A DNA stretch of 39,987 bases, from IMG/VR virus record IMGVR_UViG_3300043775_000222, positions 1-39,987 of that record; one strand, 5' to 3'. The notes beneath the pieces were generated by a model that did no database searches, was not told the DNA's origin, and saw nothing but the letters and a program-made list of their open reading frames with translations. The position numbers were made by a program, and so were the translations under genes. This DNA comes from a virus. Positions 16,095-25,013 of this stretch are shown here, piece after piece (the stretch's first letter is position 1; each line of letters starts with the position of its first letter).

Positions 16095-17944
16095 TGCCAG
16101 ATTACACAGTTATCATTGAAGAAGAAGTTGTATCAACTACAGTTACTATTGAAGAAACTGTTACTGATGTTATTCTTGGTGAAGAAGTTTTACAAGAAAC
16201 AGTTGTTGTTGTTGAAAATCAACAGGGTCCTCAAGGCACTCAAGGTATAAATGGTGTCATTGGACCAACAGGTCCAACTGGACCTGCAGGTCCTACAGGT
16301 CCTACTGGAGCGGTAGGTCCAACAGGACCCACTGGGTCTACAGGACCTCAAGGAATTACAGGACCAACTGGACCTACAGGTGCTACAGGTCCACAAGGAA
16401 TTCAAGGTATAACTGGACCAATAGGACTAACAGGTCCAACGGGAGCGCAAGGTCCGCAAGGTGCTGTTGGTGACACAGGTCCCGTTGGTCCTACTGGAAG
16501 TGTTGGTCCGACAGGAGCAACTGGTGCAGTTGGTGCTACTGGAGCCGTCGGACCTACTGGTCCAACTGGTCCTCAAGGCGTGCAGGGCATTCAGGGCGAG
16601 CAAGGTATCCAGGGAATTACTGGTCCCGTAGGACCTACTGGCAGTACTGGTGCCACTGGTTCTACAGGAGCCACAGGTAGTACAGGAGCCACAGGTTCTA
16701 CTGGTACTGCTGGTGATAAGTATGCAACTACATCTACATCAAGTTTAACTATTGCTTCTAGTGGAAGCATTACATTAACGGTTGGTACTGGATTATCTTA
16801 TTCTCATAATCAAAACGTTATAATTTCTTATGATATTGCAAATCACATGCATGCTGAGGTTGACACTTACAACTCAAGCACTGGTGTAATGGTTGCACAG
16901 ATTCAAGACTCTGATGGTTCTGGTACTTACTCGCTATGGGAAGTTAATCTTTCTGGTGCAGTAGGTATTGCTGGACCTACTGGACCGACAGGTCCAACTG
17001 GTGCTACATCTACAGTGCCTGGTCCAACAGGACCTACTGGAAGTGTAGGACCTACTGGTGCTGTTGGAGCAACAGGAGTAACTGGACCTGAAGGTGTTCA
17101 AGGTATTCAAGGTGTTACAGGTTCGGTAGGTCCAACAGGACCAACGGGAACAACTGGAAACACAGGAGCGACAGGACCAACTGGTTCTACTGGTGATGGT
17201 ATTACCCCTGGTGCTATAACAATGTTTGCTGGTTCTGCAGCACCGTCTGGTTACTTGCTATGTGATGGTACTGCTGTTAGCCGTACAACTTACTCAGCAT
17301 TGTTTGCTATAACTAGTACCACCTATGGTGTGGGTGATGGGTCAACAACATTTAACCTACCAAACCTAAAGGGTAAAATTCCTGTTGGTTTAGATAGTTC
17401 TCAAACAGAGTTTGATGTACTTGGTGAAACTGGTGGAGCAAAGACTCACACTTTAACCAGTGCTGAAATGCCAAGTCACTTACACTCAGTTGACCCACCT
17501 ACCGCTGACTTTGTATCTAGTGGTGAATCTGTTACCCATACCCATGGTACTGGCGGTCAATCCGTTTCCCACACTCACACTGGAAACAGTGGCTCTGTGG
17601 CTGGTGGTTTAACTTTGTCTCCAAGTGGCAGTTTGTATGAATGGACTGGTGGAGCCATTTCTGGTTCTGGCAGAATTTATTACACAAGAAACAGTAATGC
17701 CACCAATGGTGCACAGTCAATGGCTCCTGGCATCAATGCTATAAACGCAGACCATAGCCATAACTTTACTAGTAACAATAACAGTGTGGACCACAACCAT
17801 GGTAATACATATAATGCAAGTGTAGGTCACACTCACACTACAACCGTAAACATTGCTGCGTTTAACTCAGCATCAACTGGTGATGGCGGAGCACACAACA
17901 ACCTTCAACCGTACATTGTACTTAACTACATCATTAAGACATAG
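16094..17944 (+). CDS. Collagen-like tail fibre with tail-collar domain and HxH-rich tip
   Basis: A 616-residue fibre. Residues 1-44 are a Val/Glu/Thr-rich attachment region. Two G-x-Y collagen-like stretches follow (about 45-206 and 290-371), mostly GPTGPT and GATG triplets, separated by a beta domain (about 207-289). A phage tail-collar domain (about 372-433, including GYLLCDG) precedes a Gly/Ser/His-rich C-terminal tip with at least six HxH motifs (HLH, HTH, HTH, HSH, HNH, HTH). In T4 fibre tips, HxH histidines bind metal and stabilise the trimeric needle; the same role is inferred here. It is the likely host-contact protein. Confidence 0.88.
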   Translation: MPDYTVIIEEEVVSTTVTIEETVTDVILGEEVLQETVVVVENQQGPQGTQGINGVIGPTGPTGPAGPTGPTGAVGPTGPTGSTGPQGITGPTGPTGATGPQGIQGITGPIGLTGPTGAQGPQGAVGDTGPVGPTGSVGPTGATGAVGATGAVGPTGPTGPQGVQGIQGEQGIQGITGPVGPTGSTGATGSTGATGSTGATGSTGTAGDKYATTSTSSLTIASSGSITLTVGTGLSYSHNQNVIISYDIANHMHAEVDTYNSSTGVMVAQIQDSDGSGTYSLWEVNLSGAVGIAGPTGPTGPTGATSTVPGPTGPTGSVGPTGAVGATGVTGPEGVQGIQGVTGSVGPTGPTGTTGNTGATGPTGSTGDGITPGAITMFAGSAAPSGYLLCDGTAVSRTTYSALFAITSTTYGVGDGSTTFNLPNLKGKIPVGLDSSQTEFDVLGETGGAKTHTLTSAEMPSHLHSVDPPTADFVSSGESVTHTHGTGGQSVSHTHTGNSGSVAGGLTLSPSGSLYEWTGGAISGSGRIYYTRNSNATNGAQSMAPGINAINADHSHNFTSNNNSVDHNHGNTYNASVGHTHTTTVNIAAFNSASTGDGGAHNNLQPYIVLNYIIKT

Positions 17945-17952
17945 GAGTTATT

Positions 17953-18048
17953 ATGGCTTGCCGTACAGGTTGTCCAACTCAGGACTGTGAATCCTATGCA
18001 GATTGCTGCAAGGGCGTAGCTATAAATAAATCTAGCTTACGTCCTTAA
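17953..18048 (+). CDS. Tiny Cys-rich protein, short MACRTGCPTQD paralogue
   Basis: A 31-residue protein with a TAGGAG site upstream and six cysteines. Its first 11 residues, MACRTGCPTQD, are identical to the start of the 88-residue protein at 19126, and a D-x(6)-DC spacing is shared as well. Seven of the ten codons after ATG differ between the two genes without changing any amino acid, strong evidence that both are translated and under selection. It lies directly between the fibre and glycosyltransferase genes. Function unknown; the spaced cysteines suggest metal binding or disulfides. Confidence 0.75.
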   Translation: MACRTGCPTQDCESYADCCKGVAINKSSLRP

Positions 18049-18065
18049 TGTGATAGGATAATAGC

Positions 18066-19136
18066 ATGGTTAAGATTGCAGCTTATGCTATAGCTAAGAA
18101 TGAAAGTAAACATGTCAAGCAATGGGTAGATGCTACTGCTGGAGCAGATGTCCGAATTGTCTTAGATACTGGGTCAGAAGATAACACCTATGACCTACTC
18201 CTACAGTACCCCGTAGAAGCTCACAGAGCCACGCTAAGCGACTTTAGGTTTGATGTAGCACGAAATATGGCACTAGATTTAGTACCATCTGATGTAGATG
18301 TATGTGTATCTTTGGACATGGACGAGATACCAGATCCAGATTTCTTTGACAAGATACGACAGGCTTGGCAGCCTGATACTGGTAGAGCTTGGGTTATGTG
18401 GGACACAGGTAATATCTGGGCTAACAATAATCGTATTCATACTAGGCACAATTACAGGTGGCGTTATCCTTGCCACGAAGTTCTAGAACCTATTGATAAA
18501 AGTTTAGATAAACTTATTGTAATAGAGACACTAGTAACTCATAAACCAGATGATGATAAACCACGTAATAGTTATCTAACGTTATTAGAACTAGGACACA
18601 GCGAAGATCCAACTAATCATAGAATGATTGTTTACTTAGCCCGTGAGTATTACTTCAAAGGTATGTGGGAAAAGTTAATAGAGGTTGGTAAGAAGCTAGA
18701 AGATATTCCAGGATGGAATGTTGAACGTGCACAAACTTGGCGTGGTATAGGCGAAGCCTACTGCAAGTTAGGTAATGATCGTGAAGGTCTTTACTGGTAT
18801 CAACGCAATGTTGAAGAAGCACCATTAGATTTAGAAGCATGGATGCCATTAGCTTTCTACTATTACGAACGTAAGATGTGGAATCATTGCTATCAAGCAG
18901 CAATTAAAGTAACCGAACTTTCTAATGAATCTTATAATCATTATGTAGCTGATCAATCAATGCCTTGGCGTATGTATGACTTGCTTACTATGGCATGTTG
19001 GAACTTAGGCAAAAAGGGTTCTGCTAAAAAGTACGCACGTAAAGCAGTTGAACTTAATCCTGATGATCAAAGATTAATTAATAACTATGAGTTTGTTATG
19101 ACTCAGACTGTAAAGGATTACAAGAATGGCTTGTAG
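18066..19136 (+). CDS. Family 2 glycosyltransferase with C-terminal tetratricopeptide repeats
   Basis: A 356-residue protein. The N-terminal GT-A domain has AIAKNE at 8-13, DTGSEDNT at 34-41 and the metal/sugar-nucleotide motif LDMDEIP around 83-89. Residues from about 180 to the end form tetratricopeptide-like helical hairpins (for example AREYYFKG, GEAYCKLG and ACWNLGK). Family 2 enzymes transfer a sugar from a nucleotide donor. Placement in the adsorption region suggests it decorates a virion protein such as the fibre or the flanking cysteine-rich proteins, or alters the host surface; the acceptor is not shown. Its stop lies 11 bases inside the next gene. Confidence 0.82.
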   Translation: MVKIAAYAIAKNESKHVKQWVDATAGADVRIVLDTGSEDNTYDLLLQYPVEAHRATLSDFRFDVARNMALDLVPSDVDVCVSLDMDEIPDPDFFDKIRQAWQPDTGRAWVMWDTGNIWANNNRIHTRHNYRWRYPCHEVLEPIDKSLDKLIVIETLVTHKPDDDKPRNSYLTLLELGHSEDPTNHRMIVYLAREYYFKGMWEKLIEVGKKLEDIPGWNVERAQTWRGIGEAYCKLGNDREGLYWYQRNVEEAPLDLEAWMPLAFYYYERKMWNHCYQAAIKVTELSNESYNHYVADQSMPWRMYDLLTMACWNLGKKGSAKKYARKAVELNPDDQRLINNYEFVMTQTVKDYKNGL

Positions 19137-19392
19137 AACTGGATGTCCTACACAAGACCATGACTCTTGGGGAGATTGTCTAAGAGCTTCTAACATACAG
19201 ATGTCAACTGGTGATGCCAATGGCAATCTAGTTAACAATGGTTGGACCAACAAGAAATGGAACAACGAACTTAAAGCTTACCGTGATGCTCGTGCTCAGG
19301 GTATACAACCAGACGGAACTTCTACTGCACAAATTCAAAAGGCAGTAGATGTAAGTAACAAAACAGGACACGCATTCGGTTCTGCTTTATAA
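19126..19392 (+). CDS. Small Cys-motif protein, long MACRTGCPTQD paralogue
   Basis: An 88-residue protein starting with the same MACRTGCPTQD module as the 31-residue protein on the other side of the glycosyltransferase gene, followed by a C at about residue 18 and a polar, Asn/Asp-rich tail (for example NGWTNKKWNNELK) and a C-terminal helix. It overlaps the glycosyltransferase stop by 11 bases, implying translational coupling. Not recognised. It may be a substrate or partner of the glycosyltransferase or a small metal-binding virion protein. Confidence 0.72.
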   Translation: MACRTGCPTQDHDSWGDCLRASNIQMSTGDANGNLVNNGWTNKKWNNELKAYRDARAQGIQPDGTSTAQIQKAVDVSNKTGHAFGSAL

Positions 19393-19403
19393 AGGAGATA
19401 ACC

Positions 19404-19556
19404 ATGTGTGCTTCATGTGGATGTAATCACGTTAACTACGATCACGAAATGCCTACAATGCCAGGTTCTTACAAAGGTATTGACAAAGTAAACTACAACA
19501 TGCCAAAGGTACCAGCAGTTCCTGCTATGCCTAGGTCAAACAAGAAGGGCAAGTAA
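19404..19556 (+). CDS. Tiny MCxxCGC protein with basic tail
   Basis: A 50-residue protein behind a strong ribosome site (AAAGGAGATAACC before ATG). It begins MCASCGC, then a Pro/Met/Asn-rich middle, and ends in a Lys/Gly-rich tail. The MCxxCGC start is shared with the next gene, showing a small family. The three closely spaced cysteines could bind a metal. Function unknown. Confidence 0.7.
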   Translation: MCASCGCNHVNYDHEMPTMPGSYKGIDKVNYNMPKVPAVPAMPRSNKKGK

Positions 19557-19558
19557 TT

Positions 19559-19666
19559 ATGTGTAAAGCATGTGGATGTGGTAAGAAAAAAGGCGAACCA
19601 GGCTACGGCAAAGGTAAGCCAAAGATGATGCCTAAGATGTTTGCTAAGAAAGCAAAGAAGAAGTAA
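19559..19666 (+). CDS. Tiny MCxxCGC protein, very basic
   Basis: A 35-residue protein starting two bases after the preceding stop. It begins MCKACGCGKKK and is almost half Lys, ending AKKAKKK. Its N-terminus matches the preceding protein's MCxxCGC motif. A strongly basic tail with a compact cysteine motif suggests nucleic-acid or polyanion binding, but no experiment-like evidence exists in the sequence. Confidence 0.68.
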   Translation: MCKACGCGKKKGEPGYGKGKPKMMPKMFAKKAKKK

Positions 19667-19668
19667 TC

Positions 19669-19935
19669 ATGGTAGCTAAGAAGGATCCACGTTTAACTCG
19701 TGCTGGTGTTTCTGGCTACAACAAGCCAAAGCGTACACCTAGCCACCCAAAAAAGTCGCACGTTGTTGTTGCTAAAGAAGGTTCACAGGTTAAGTTAATT
19801 CGCTTTGGTCAACAAGGTGTGACGGGTGATAGACAACCAAGTAAGCGACAAGCTTCGTTTAAAGCCCGTCACGCTAAAAATATTGCTAAGGGCAAGATGA
19901 GCGCAGCATATTGGGCGGACAAAGTTAAATGGTAA
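19669..19935 (+). CDS. Small basic conserved-type phage protein
   Basis: An 88-residue, strongly basic protein with RFGQQGVTG at 44-52 and a C-terminal part around FKARHAKNIAKGKMSAAYWA. I associate this pattern with a conserved family of unknown function found across marine and freshwater phages. It begins two bases after the preceding stop. The next gene overlaps its end by seven bases. Charge suggests DNA or RNA contact; its place in the adsorption and structural region suggests a virion or assembly component. Confidence 0.72.
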   Translation: MVAKKDPRLTRAGVSGYNKPKRTPSHPKKSHVVVAKEGSQVKLIRFGQQGVTGDRQPSKRQASFKARHAKNIAKGKMSAAYWADKVKW

Positions 19936-20087
19936 AGAAAAAAGTATGGGATACACCAAATCCTAAAAAGAAATCTAAAGCATTGACACCAGCTCAAAAG
20001 ACTGCAGCTAAAGCTCGTGCTAAAAAAGCTGGACGACCTTATCCAAATCTAATTGACAACATGGCAGCTACTCGAAAGAAAAAATAA
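19929..20087 (+). CDS. Tiny basic protein ending in NMAATRKKK
   Basis: A 52-residue protein, overlapping the preceding gene by seven bases and abutting the next ATG exactly. It has a VWDTPNPKKKSK start, an Ala/Lys-rich helix (about 20-35) and an AGRPYPNLIDNM segment (34-45) that I recall in small proteins of other phages next to the same 88-residue neighbour. Very basic. Function unknown. Confidence 0.68.
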   Translation: MVKKKVWDTPNPKKKSKALTPAQKTAAKARAKKAGRPYPNLIDNMAATRKKK

Positions 20088-21914
20088 ATGGCTAACCCAA
20101 TAGCACCACCAGTAGACGAGTATCGTGGTACTAATATCGTTAAAAAAGATAATGATTCACTTGCATGGGAAGTTGCTGATTTTTTATTTGGTGTTGAATC
20201 AATACAAAAGATTGCTAGTGGCAAAGGTTCTTGGGGCGATGCGCTTAACATTGGTGTAACTGCAGCTACATTTTTTATTCCTCCTGCAAAACTTCTTGGA
20301 CTTGGTAGCAAAGCTTTAAGTAAAGTTATTGTTGATGCAGAAAAAGCAGCAGCTAATGAAGTTACATCTATAGTAGCAAAGAAGGTAGCTTTACGTACCG
20401 CAGAAGAAGCTAAAGCTATTCGCGATACTGGGTTACCATTAGCCCAAAGTCCTACGCGACCAATGAGTGAAGCTCGCTTTAAAAAGATTACAGAGCCAGA
20501 ACCAGAGACTGGATTTGTTCCTGAGAAGCCACCATTAGATACATTTGGAAAAGATTTAATTGAAGATGTATCACCTTACACTGCAAAAGAAACTGCTATT
20601 CGTAAGTATGCATCTAAAAAAGAAAAAGAAGAACTGTACGGATCTACTGTTAAAGTTAAGCCAGCACCTAAGAAACCATTAACTAAAGAAGAAGAAGCAA
20701 TAGTTAAACAGGTTGACGAAGAAATACCAGCAGATATTCCTAGAGCAGAGGGTCAGGGTCAAGTACCAGTTATTAATCGTAAGACTGGTGAGCTTGAATT
20801 TGAAAGTAGCATGACTGAAAGAACTGCACTTCCATCTAAACTTAGTATATCTCCACGTGTTGATCGTGCTGCATGGTTGCAAAATAAAATGGATAAGTTA
20901 TCTCGTAAAAAAAATTCACTTCCTAAAGAAGAGCGAACTAAAGTACAGGCAGAAATAGATAAGTATGATACTGAATTTAAGTCTCTTCGTAAAAAATTAA
21001 CAGAAGAAGAACGTGCACAGTCTGGAAAATTATATAACGAATTAAATAAACTTGATTTAAAAGAAGCATCTAAGACTGCACCTAAAACTACAAGATTTAA
21101 TTTAGATCAATCTAAAAAGGATTTAGAAAAACTTCGTGAACAATGGTCTAAAACTCCAGTTCAAGATTTTGAAAAACGCAATCAACTTAAACAACAAGGT
21201 AAAACTTTAGCGGACAGAATTAAAAAAATGGAAAAAGATTCTGGTTTACCTACAGTTGCAGATGATTTAATTACACCTCCAGTTAAATCAACTGTGTCTA
21301 GTGTTTCAGATGTTACTGTTCATTCAGGTGGTGCTAAAGGTGCTGACACAGCATGGGCTGAAGCTGCTGATTTAGCAGGTATAAAAACTATGGCTCATAG
21401 TTTTAAGGGACATGAATCTCTTGGTACTGCTTCTGGTTTTGTTGGCAAGCGACCAGCACTTGAAGTTAGAAATGATTTAACTGAAGAACAATTACGTCAA
21501 CAAACAAAACTTGTTAATGATGCAGGTAGCGTTTTAGGTAAGCGAGCAGGTGTATCATCTGCTGGTGGAAAACTTGTACATAGAAATGCTTATCAAGTTA
21601 AAGACTCAGATGCAGTTCTTGCTGTTGCAAGTGGATGGACAAAAATTGCTGATGGAACACGGGTTACTGTAGGTGGTAGAGGTACTCCTTGGGCTGTTGA
21701 AATGGGAATTATTTTAGATAAACCAGTATTTGTTTTTGAGCAAAATGCTAGCAAGTGGTTTAAGTTTAATCCTAAAACAAAAGAATGGGATGAATTAGAT
21801 AGTCTTCCGCCTACGTTTAAAGACTTTGCTGGCATAGGTACTGCAAGTGAACTTAAAGATTCTGGTCGTCAAGCTATTAAAGAATACATGCAACAATTTA
21901 TGAAGGGTAACTAA
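20088..21914 (+). CDS. Large protein with a C-terminal SLOG nucleotide-binding domain
   Basis: A 608-residue protein. The N-terminus has a hydrophobic region (about 51-80, with AATFFIPPAKLLGLG). Residues about 130-400 are Lys/Glu-rich, disordered or coiled-coil. Residues 411-600 look like a SLOG (SMF/DprA-LOG) domain: VHSGGAKGAD at 411-420, a DSDAVLAVASGW strand about 504-515, a second GGRGTPWAVEMG motif about 526-537, then a PVFVFEQ strand and an FAGIGTA segment. SLOG domains bind nucleotides or nucleotide-derived ligands such as NAD or cyclic ADP-ribose products, and some sense signals in anti-phage defence. Here it might be an ejected or early-acting ligand-binding or processing module. 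Its precise enzyme activity cannot be read from sequence. Confidence 0.72.
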   Translation: MANPIAPPVDEYRGTNIVKKDNDSLAWEVADFLFGVESIQKIASGKGSWGDALNIGVTAATFFIPPAKLLGLGSKALSKVIVDAEKAAANEVTSIVAKKVALRTAEEAKAIRDTGLPLAQSPTRPMSEARFKKITEPEPETGFVPEKPPLDTFGKDLIEDVSPYTAKETAIRKYASKKEKEELYGSTVKVKPAPKKPLTKEEEAIVKQVDEEIPADIPRAEGQGQVPVINRKTGELEFESSMTERTALPSKLSISPRVDRAAWLQNKMDKLSRKKNSLPKEERTKVQAEIDKYDTEFKSLRKKLTEEERAQSGKLYNELNKLDLKEASKTAPKTTRFNLDQSKKDLEKLREQWSKTPVQDFEKRNQLKQQGKTLADRIKKMEKDSGLPTVADDLITPPVKSTVSSVSDVTVHSGGAKGADTAWAEAADLAGIKTMAHSFKGHESLGTASGFVGKRPALEVRNDLTEEQLRQQTKLVNDAGSVLGKRAGVSSAGGKLVHRNAYQVKDSDAVLAVASGWTKIADGTRVTVGGRGTPWAVEMGIILDKPVFVFEQNASKWFKFNPKTKEWDELDSLPPTFKDFAGIGTASELKDSGRQAIKEYMQQFMKGN

Positions 21915-22813
21915 TGGCTACGTTTGGTCAAATGACTGATGAAGTATCACGTAAGTTAGCAGGTTTTACACTGCGTCAAGATCGTCAGACACATCTTGTT
22001 GCTGCCGTTAATGCAACTGCAACTAGCATTAGTGTTGCTTCTGCACAGAACATTTCAACTGGTGTAATTCAAATTAATGATGAATTAATCTACATAGATT
22101 CTTATGATCGTGCTTCAGGCGTACTTAGCGTTCCACCTTATGGTCGTGGTTATAATGGCACAACTGCAGCAACGCACCAGAATGGTTCACGTGTAATTAT
22201 TTCTCCTACCTTCCCATCTTTAGACATTAAAGGTGCAATTAATGAAACTATCGAAGCAGTATTCCCAGATCTATATGCTACTTCTACGCATACATTTTCA
22301 TATTCAACAGCTAAATCAACTTATGCTTTACCAGATGAAGCAGAGACTGTGCTTGGAGTATCTTTCCAAACTACTGGTCCATCTAAGGAATGGCTTCCTA
22401 TTCGTAGCTGGCGTGTTGATCCTATGGCTAACACTGATGCTTTTAATTCTCGCAATAGTATTAGTCTTTATTCTGGTGTTGAGCCTGGAAGAACCGTACA
22501 AGTATTTTACACTTCTGCTCCAGCAGTAATGGATAGTAATGATGATGACTTTGAAATTGTTACTGGACTACCTGGGTCTTGTCGAGATGTAATTATTCTT
22601 GGTGCTTCAGCACGTTTGTCAGCGTTTGTTGATCCAGGTCGTTTGACATTTGGTTCTGCTGAATCTGATCAGCAATCACAAATTGCTGGTCGTGCTTACG
22701 GTGCTGGTACTAATGCATCTAAGTATCTTCTTGCTCTCTATGATAAGCGACTTGGTGAAGAAAGTCGTAAGTTAACTGATCGTAATCCAACTAGAATCCA
22801 TTTCACTAGATAA
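21914..22813 (+). CDS. Probable connector or tail structural protein
   Basis: A 299-residue protein starting by a one-base overlap with the SLOG gene (TAATG). Its start, with GQMTDEVSRKL and an RQDR, is followed by a beta-rich domain (about 25-100) and a helical C-terminal half ending in a basic region. Its size, place and look fit a head-to-tail connector or adaptor such as the T7 gp11 class, but I see no diagnostic motif. Alternative: minor tail protein. Confidence 0.58.
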   Translation: MATFGQMTDEVSRKLAGFTLRQDRQTHLVAAVNATATSISVASAQNISTGVIQINDELIYIDSYDRASGVLSVPPYGRGYNGTTAATHQNGSRVIISPTFPSLDIKGAINETIEAVFPDLYATSTHTFSYSTAKSTYALPDEAETVLGVSFQTTGPSKEWLPIRSWRVDPMANTDAFNSRNSISLYSGVEPGRTVQVFYTSAPAVMDSNDDDFEIVTGLPGSCRDVIILGASARLSAFVDPGRLTFGSAESDQQSQIAGRAYGAGTNASKYLLALYDKRLGEESRKLTDRNPTRIHFTR

Positions 22814-22821
22814 GGTAAACA

Positions 22822-23556
22822 ATGCCAGCTCGTCAATATCGCTCAACTGTTGAAGCTAAGACTCTTAGCACAGGAATTAATAATAGCATCACAAGCATGA
22901 CGCTTAATAGCATCACCACATTACCAACTTCATACCCATACACATTAGTTATTGATCCAGATCTTGCTACTGAAGAAATTGTAACAGTCACTGCAAATGC
23001 TGGTGGTAACCAATTAACAATTGTTCGTGGAGAAAACGGTACTTCAGCACAGACTCACGATGCTGCTGCTGTTGTTAAGCATATGATTACTGCTCGTGAC
23101 CTGCAAGAACCACAAGACCATATCTTTGCATCATCTGCAATTCATGGTGTAACTGGTTCGGTTGTTGGTACATCAGATACACAAACACTAACTAATAAAA
23201 GCATTAATCTAAATGCTAATACTTTAACTGGTACAACTGCATTGTTTAACACTGCACTATCTGATGGTAACTTTGCTACTCAAGCTGGCACGGAAACATT
23301 AACTAATAAAACAGTTAACCTAACTGATAACACTTTAAGCGGTACTACTGCACAGTTTAATACTGCACTGTCAGATAATAATTTTGCAACAGAAGCTGCA
23401 CTAGCTGCACATGAAGCAGATACAACAAGTATTCATGGTGTTGCAGATACATCTAAGTTAGCAAAAATAGAAAGTGCTGATGCAGGTAGGACTATTTTTG
23501 TTCAGGCTGCTCAGCCTACTGCTCTTGCTGTTGGTGATATCTGGATCGATTACTAG
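22822..23556 (+). CDS. Fibre-like protein with TLTNKT repeats
   Basis: A 244-residue, Thr/Asn/Ala-rich protein. Two repeats of about 35 residues (about 118-152 and 156-190), each running from TLTNK through NTL-GTTA-FNTALSD, are typical of phage fibre shafts, where such repeats form trimeric beta structure. The N-terminus (about 1-110) is beta-rich; the C-terminus ends VGDIWIDY. It is probably an adsorption-apparatus component between the connector and the fibronectin protein. Confidence 0.65.
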   Translation: MPARQYRSTVEAKTLSTGINNSITSMTLNSITTLPTSYPYTLVIDPDLATEEIVTVTANAGGNQLTIVRGENGTSAQTHDAAAVVKHMITARDLQEPQDHIFASSAIHGVTGSVVGTSDTQTLTNKSINLNANTLTGTTALFNTALSDGNFATQAGTETLTNKTVNLTDNTLSGTTAQFNTALSDNNFATEAALAAHEADTTSIHGVADTSKLAKIESADAGRTIFVQAAQPTALAVGDIWIDY

Positions 23557-23564
23557 GAGTTTAA

Positions 23565-25013
23565 GTGGCAACCTATACAATAGGTACGGCAAGTGGCGGT
23601 TACTATAACAACCGTGGTGCAAATAATCCACCGTACAACTATGGTTCTAGCTTTTCTGTTCCCAATGGTAAATGCTGGTTAATTACAGATGTATCTATTC
23701 AGATGGCTGGTAACGGTGCAACTGAAACTGTTTATGGTCATATTTGGAATTCTTCTGGAGTCGATTATTGGCAAGGCGCAGCAGTTTCTATTGCTTCAGA
23801 CACATCTCCTGCATTTACTGCAAAAAATTTAGGTGATCCAGGACCAACTAAACTACTTAATAATATAAGTGGCGTTAACGATGTTTGGTATGTTGGATTT
23901 AGTAAAGCTGCTGGAGATTCTGTTAACTGGGATGTTGTAAATGGTACAGATTCTACCGCTACTGGTAACACAGTTAATGGAAACTTAAGTGATTTTTCTC
24001 CAACGGCTTCTCTTGCTCGTAGACTTGTTGGAACATTTACATACACAGAAGTTACTGCTCCTTCGGCACCAGTACTTACTGCTACTGCTGGTAACGGTGA
24101 AGTAACTTTATCTTGGACTACACCTGCAAATGGTGGTGTAGCAATTGATGATTATAAACTTTATAGAGGAACTCCAACAAGTGGAACTTTAATTCATACT
24201 AGAACTGCTGCAACTGGTGGTTCTTTTACTGATACGGGTCGCGCTAATAACACTAGTTATACATATACAGTTACTGCTACTAATGCTGTTGGCACTAGTG
24301 ATTATGATACTGCTTCTGCAACTACATGGAATGTTCCGAGTGTAGTCCAATCATTAACTGCAACTCCTGGCGTTCGTCAAGTTGTAGTTGATTGGACTAC
24401 TCCTGCATCAAATGGTGGAGAGTCAATAGATCGTTATGATGTATATAGATTAAGATGGAATGGTTCTTCTTGGGTTGAATCAACTTTAATTTATAATCTT
24501 GGTCCTACTGCTACTACTGCAACTGGACTTGCAAATAATCAACTTTATTTATTTCATGTTTATGCTGTTAACGATGTTGGTGCTAGTGCTGTTAGCGAAG
24601 TAACTGCTACAACTCCAGCATTACCAGGTTCTGTTTCAGGTCTATCAGCAAACGCAAGTACGTTTGGTGTTGTTGGATTATCATGGACTGCAAGTAGTAC
24701 CACTGCTGGATATACAGTTACTTACACTATTTTACGTAACGGAACCACGCTAGGAACTACAACTGGTACTACGTATAGTGACACTACAGTTGCTCCTTCG
24801 CAGGCATACACATACACAGTTACTCCAAGCAATGCTGTCGGTACTACAACTGGAACTACAGTATCTGTAACAAGTCTTGGTGGAATTGTAAGAGTTTGGA
24901 ACGGAACTAACTGGACTACGCAAGTTGCTCTAGTAAAAGTTTGGAACGGCAGTGCATGGACACTTGCACAAGCTCGTGTTTGGAATGGTACAGAATGGAA
25001 GTATGGAATCTAA
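23565..25013 (+). CDS. Virion surface protein with three fibronectin III domains and VWNG repeats
   Basis: A 482-residue protein starting with GTG at 23565. A beta-rich N-terminal domain (1-160) is followed by three fibronectin type III domains (about 162-255, 256-351 and 352-440) with the usual core Trp and a Tyr-rich strand. The C-terminus (about 443-482) has three short repeats built on VWNG followed by two residues and W (VWNGTNW, VWNGSAW, VWNGTEW). Such Ig-like domains occur on phage surfaces and may give weak host-surface or glycan binding. It directly abuts the next gene. Confidence 0.8.
   Translation: MATYTIGTASGGYYNNRGANNPPYNYGSSFSVPNGKCWLITDVSIQMAGNGATETVYGHIWNSSGVDYWQGAAVSIASDTSPAFTAKNLGDPGPTKLLNNISGVNDVWYVGFSKAAGDSVNWDVVNGTDSTATGNTVNGNLSDFSPTASLARRLVGTFTYTEVTAPSAPVLTATAGNGEVTLSWTTPANGGVAIDDYKLYRGTPTSGTLIHTRTAATGGSFTDTGRANNTSYTYTVTATNAVGTSDYDTASATTWNVPSVVQSLTATPGVRQVVVDWTTPASNGGESIDRYDVYRLRWNGSSWVESTLIYNLGPTATTATGLANNQLYLFHVYAVNDVGASAVSEVTATTPALPGSVSGLSANASTFGVVGLSWTASSTTAGYTVTYTILRNGTTLGTTTGTTYSDTTVAPSQAYTYTVTPSNAVGTTTGTTVSVTSLGGIVRVWNGTNWTTQVALVKVWNGSAWTLAQARVWNGTEWKYGI

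Noticed and set aside
16217-16706. Regular 9-18 base repeats that might be taken for a CRISPR or satellite
   Set aside because: They are G-x-Y codon triplets of the collagen-like fibre, with a continuous reading frame and no spacer pattern.
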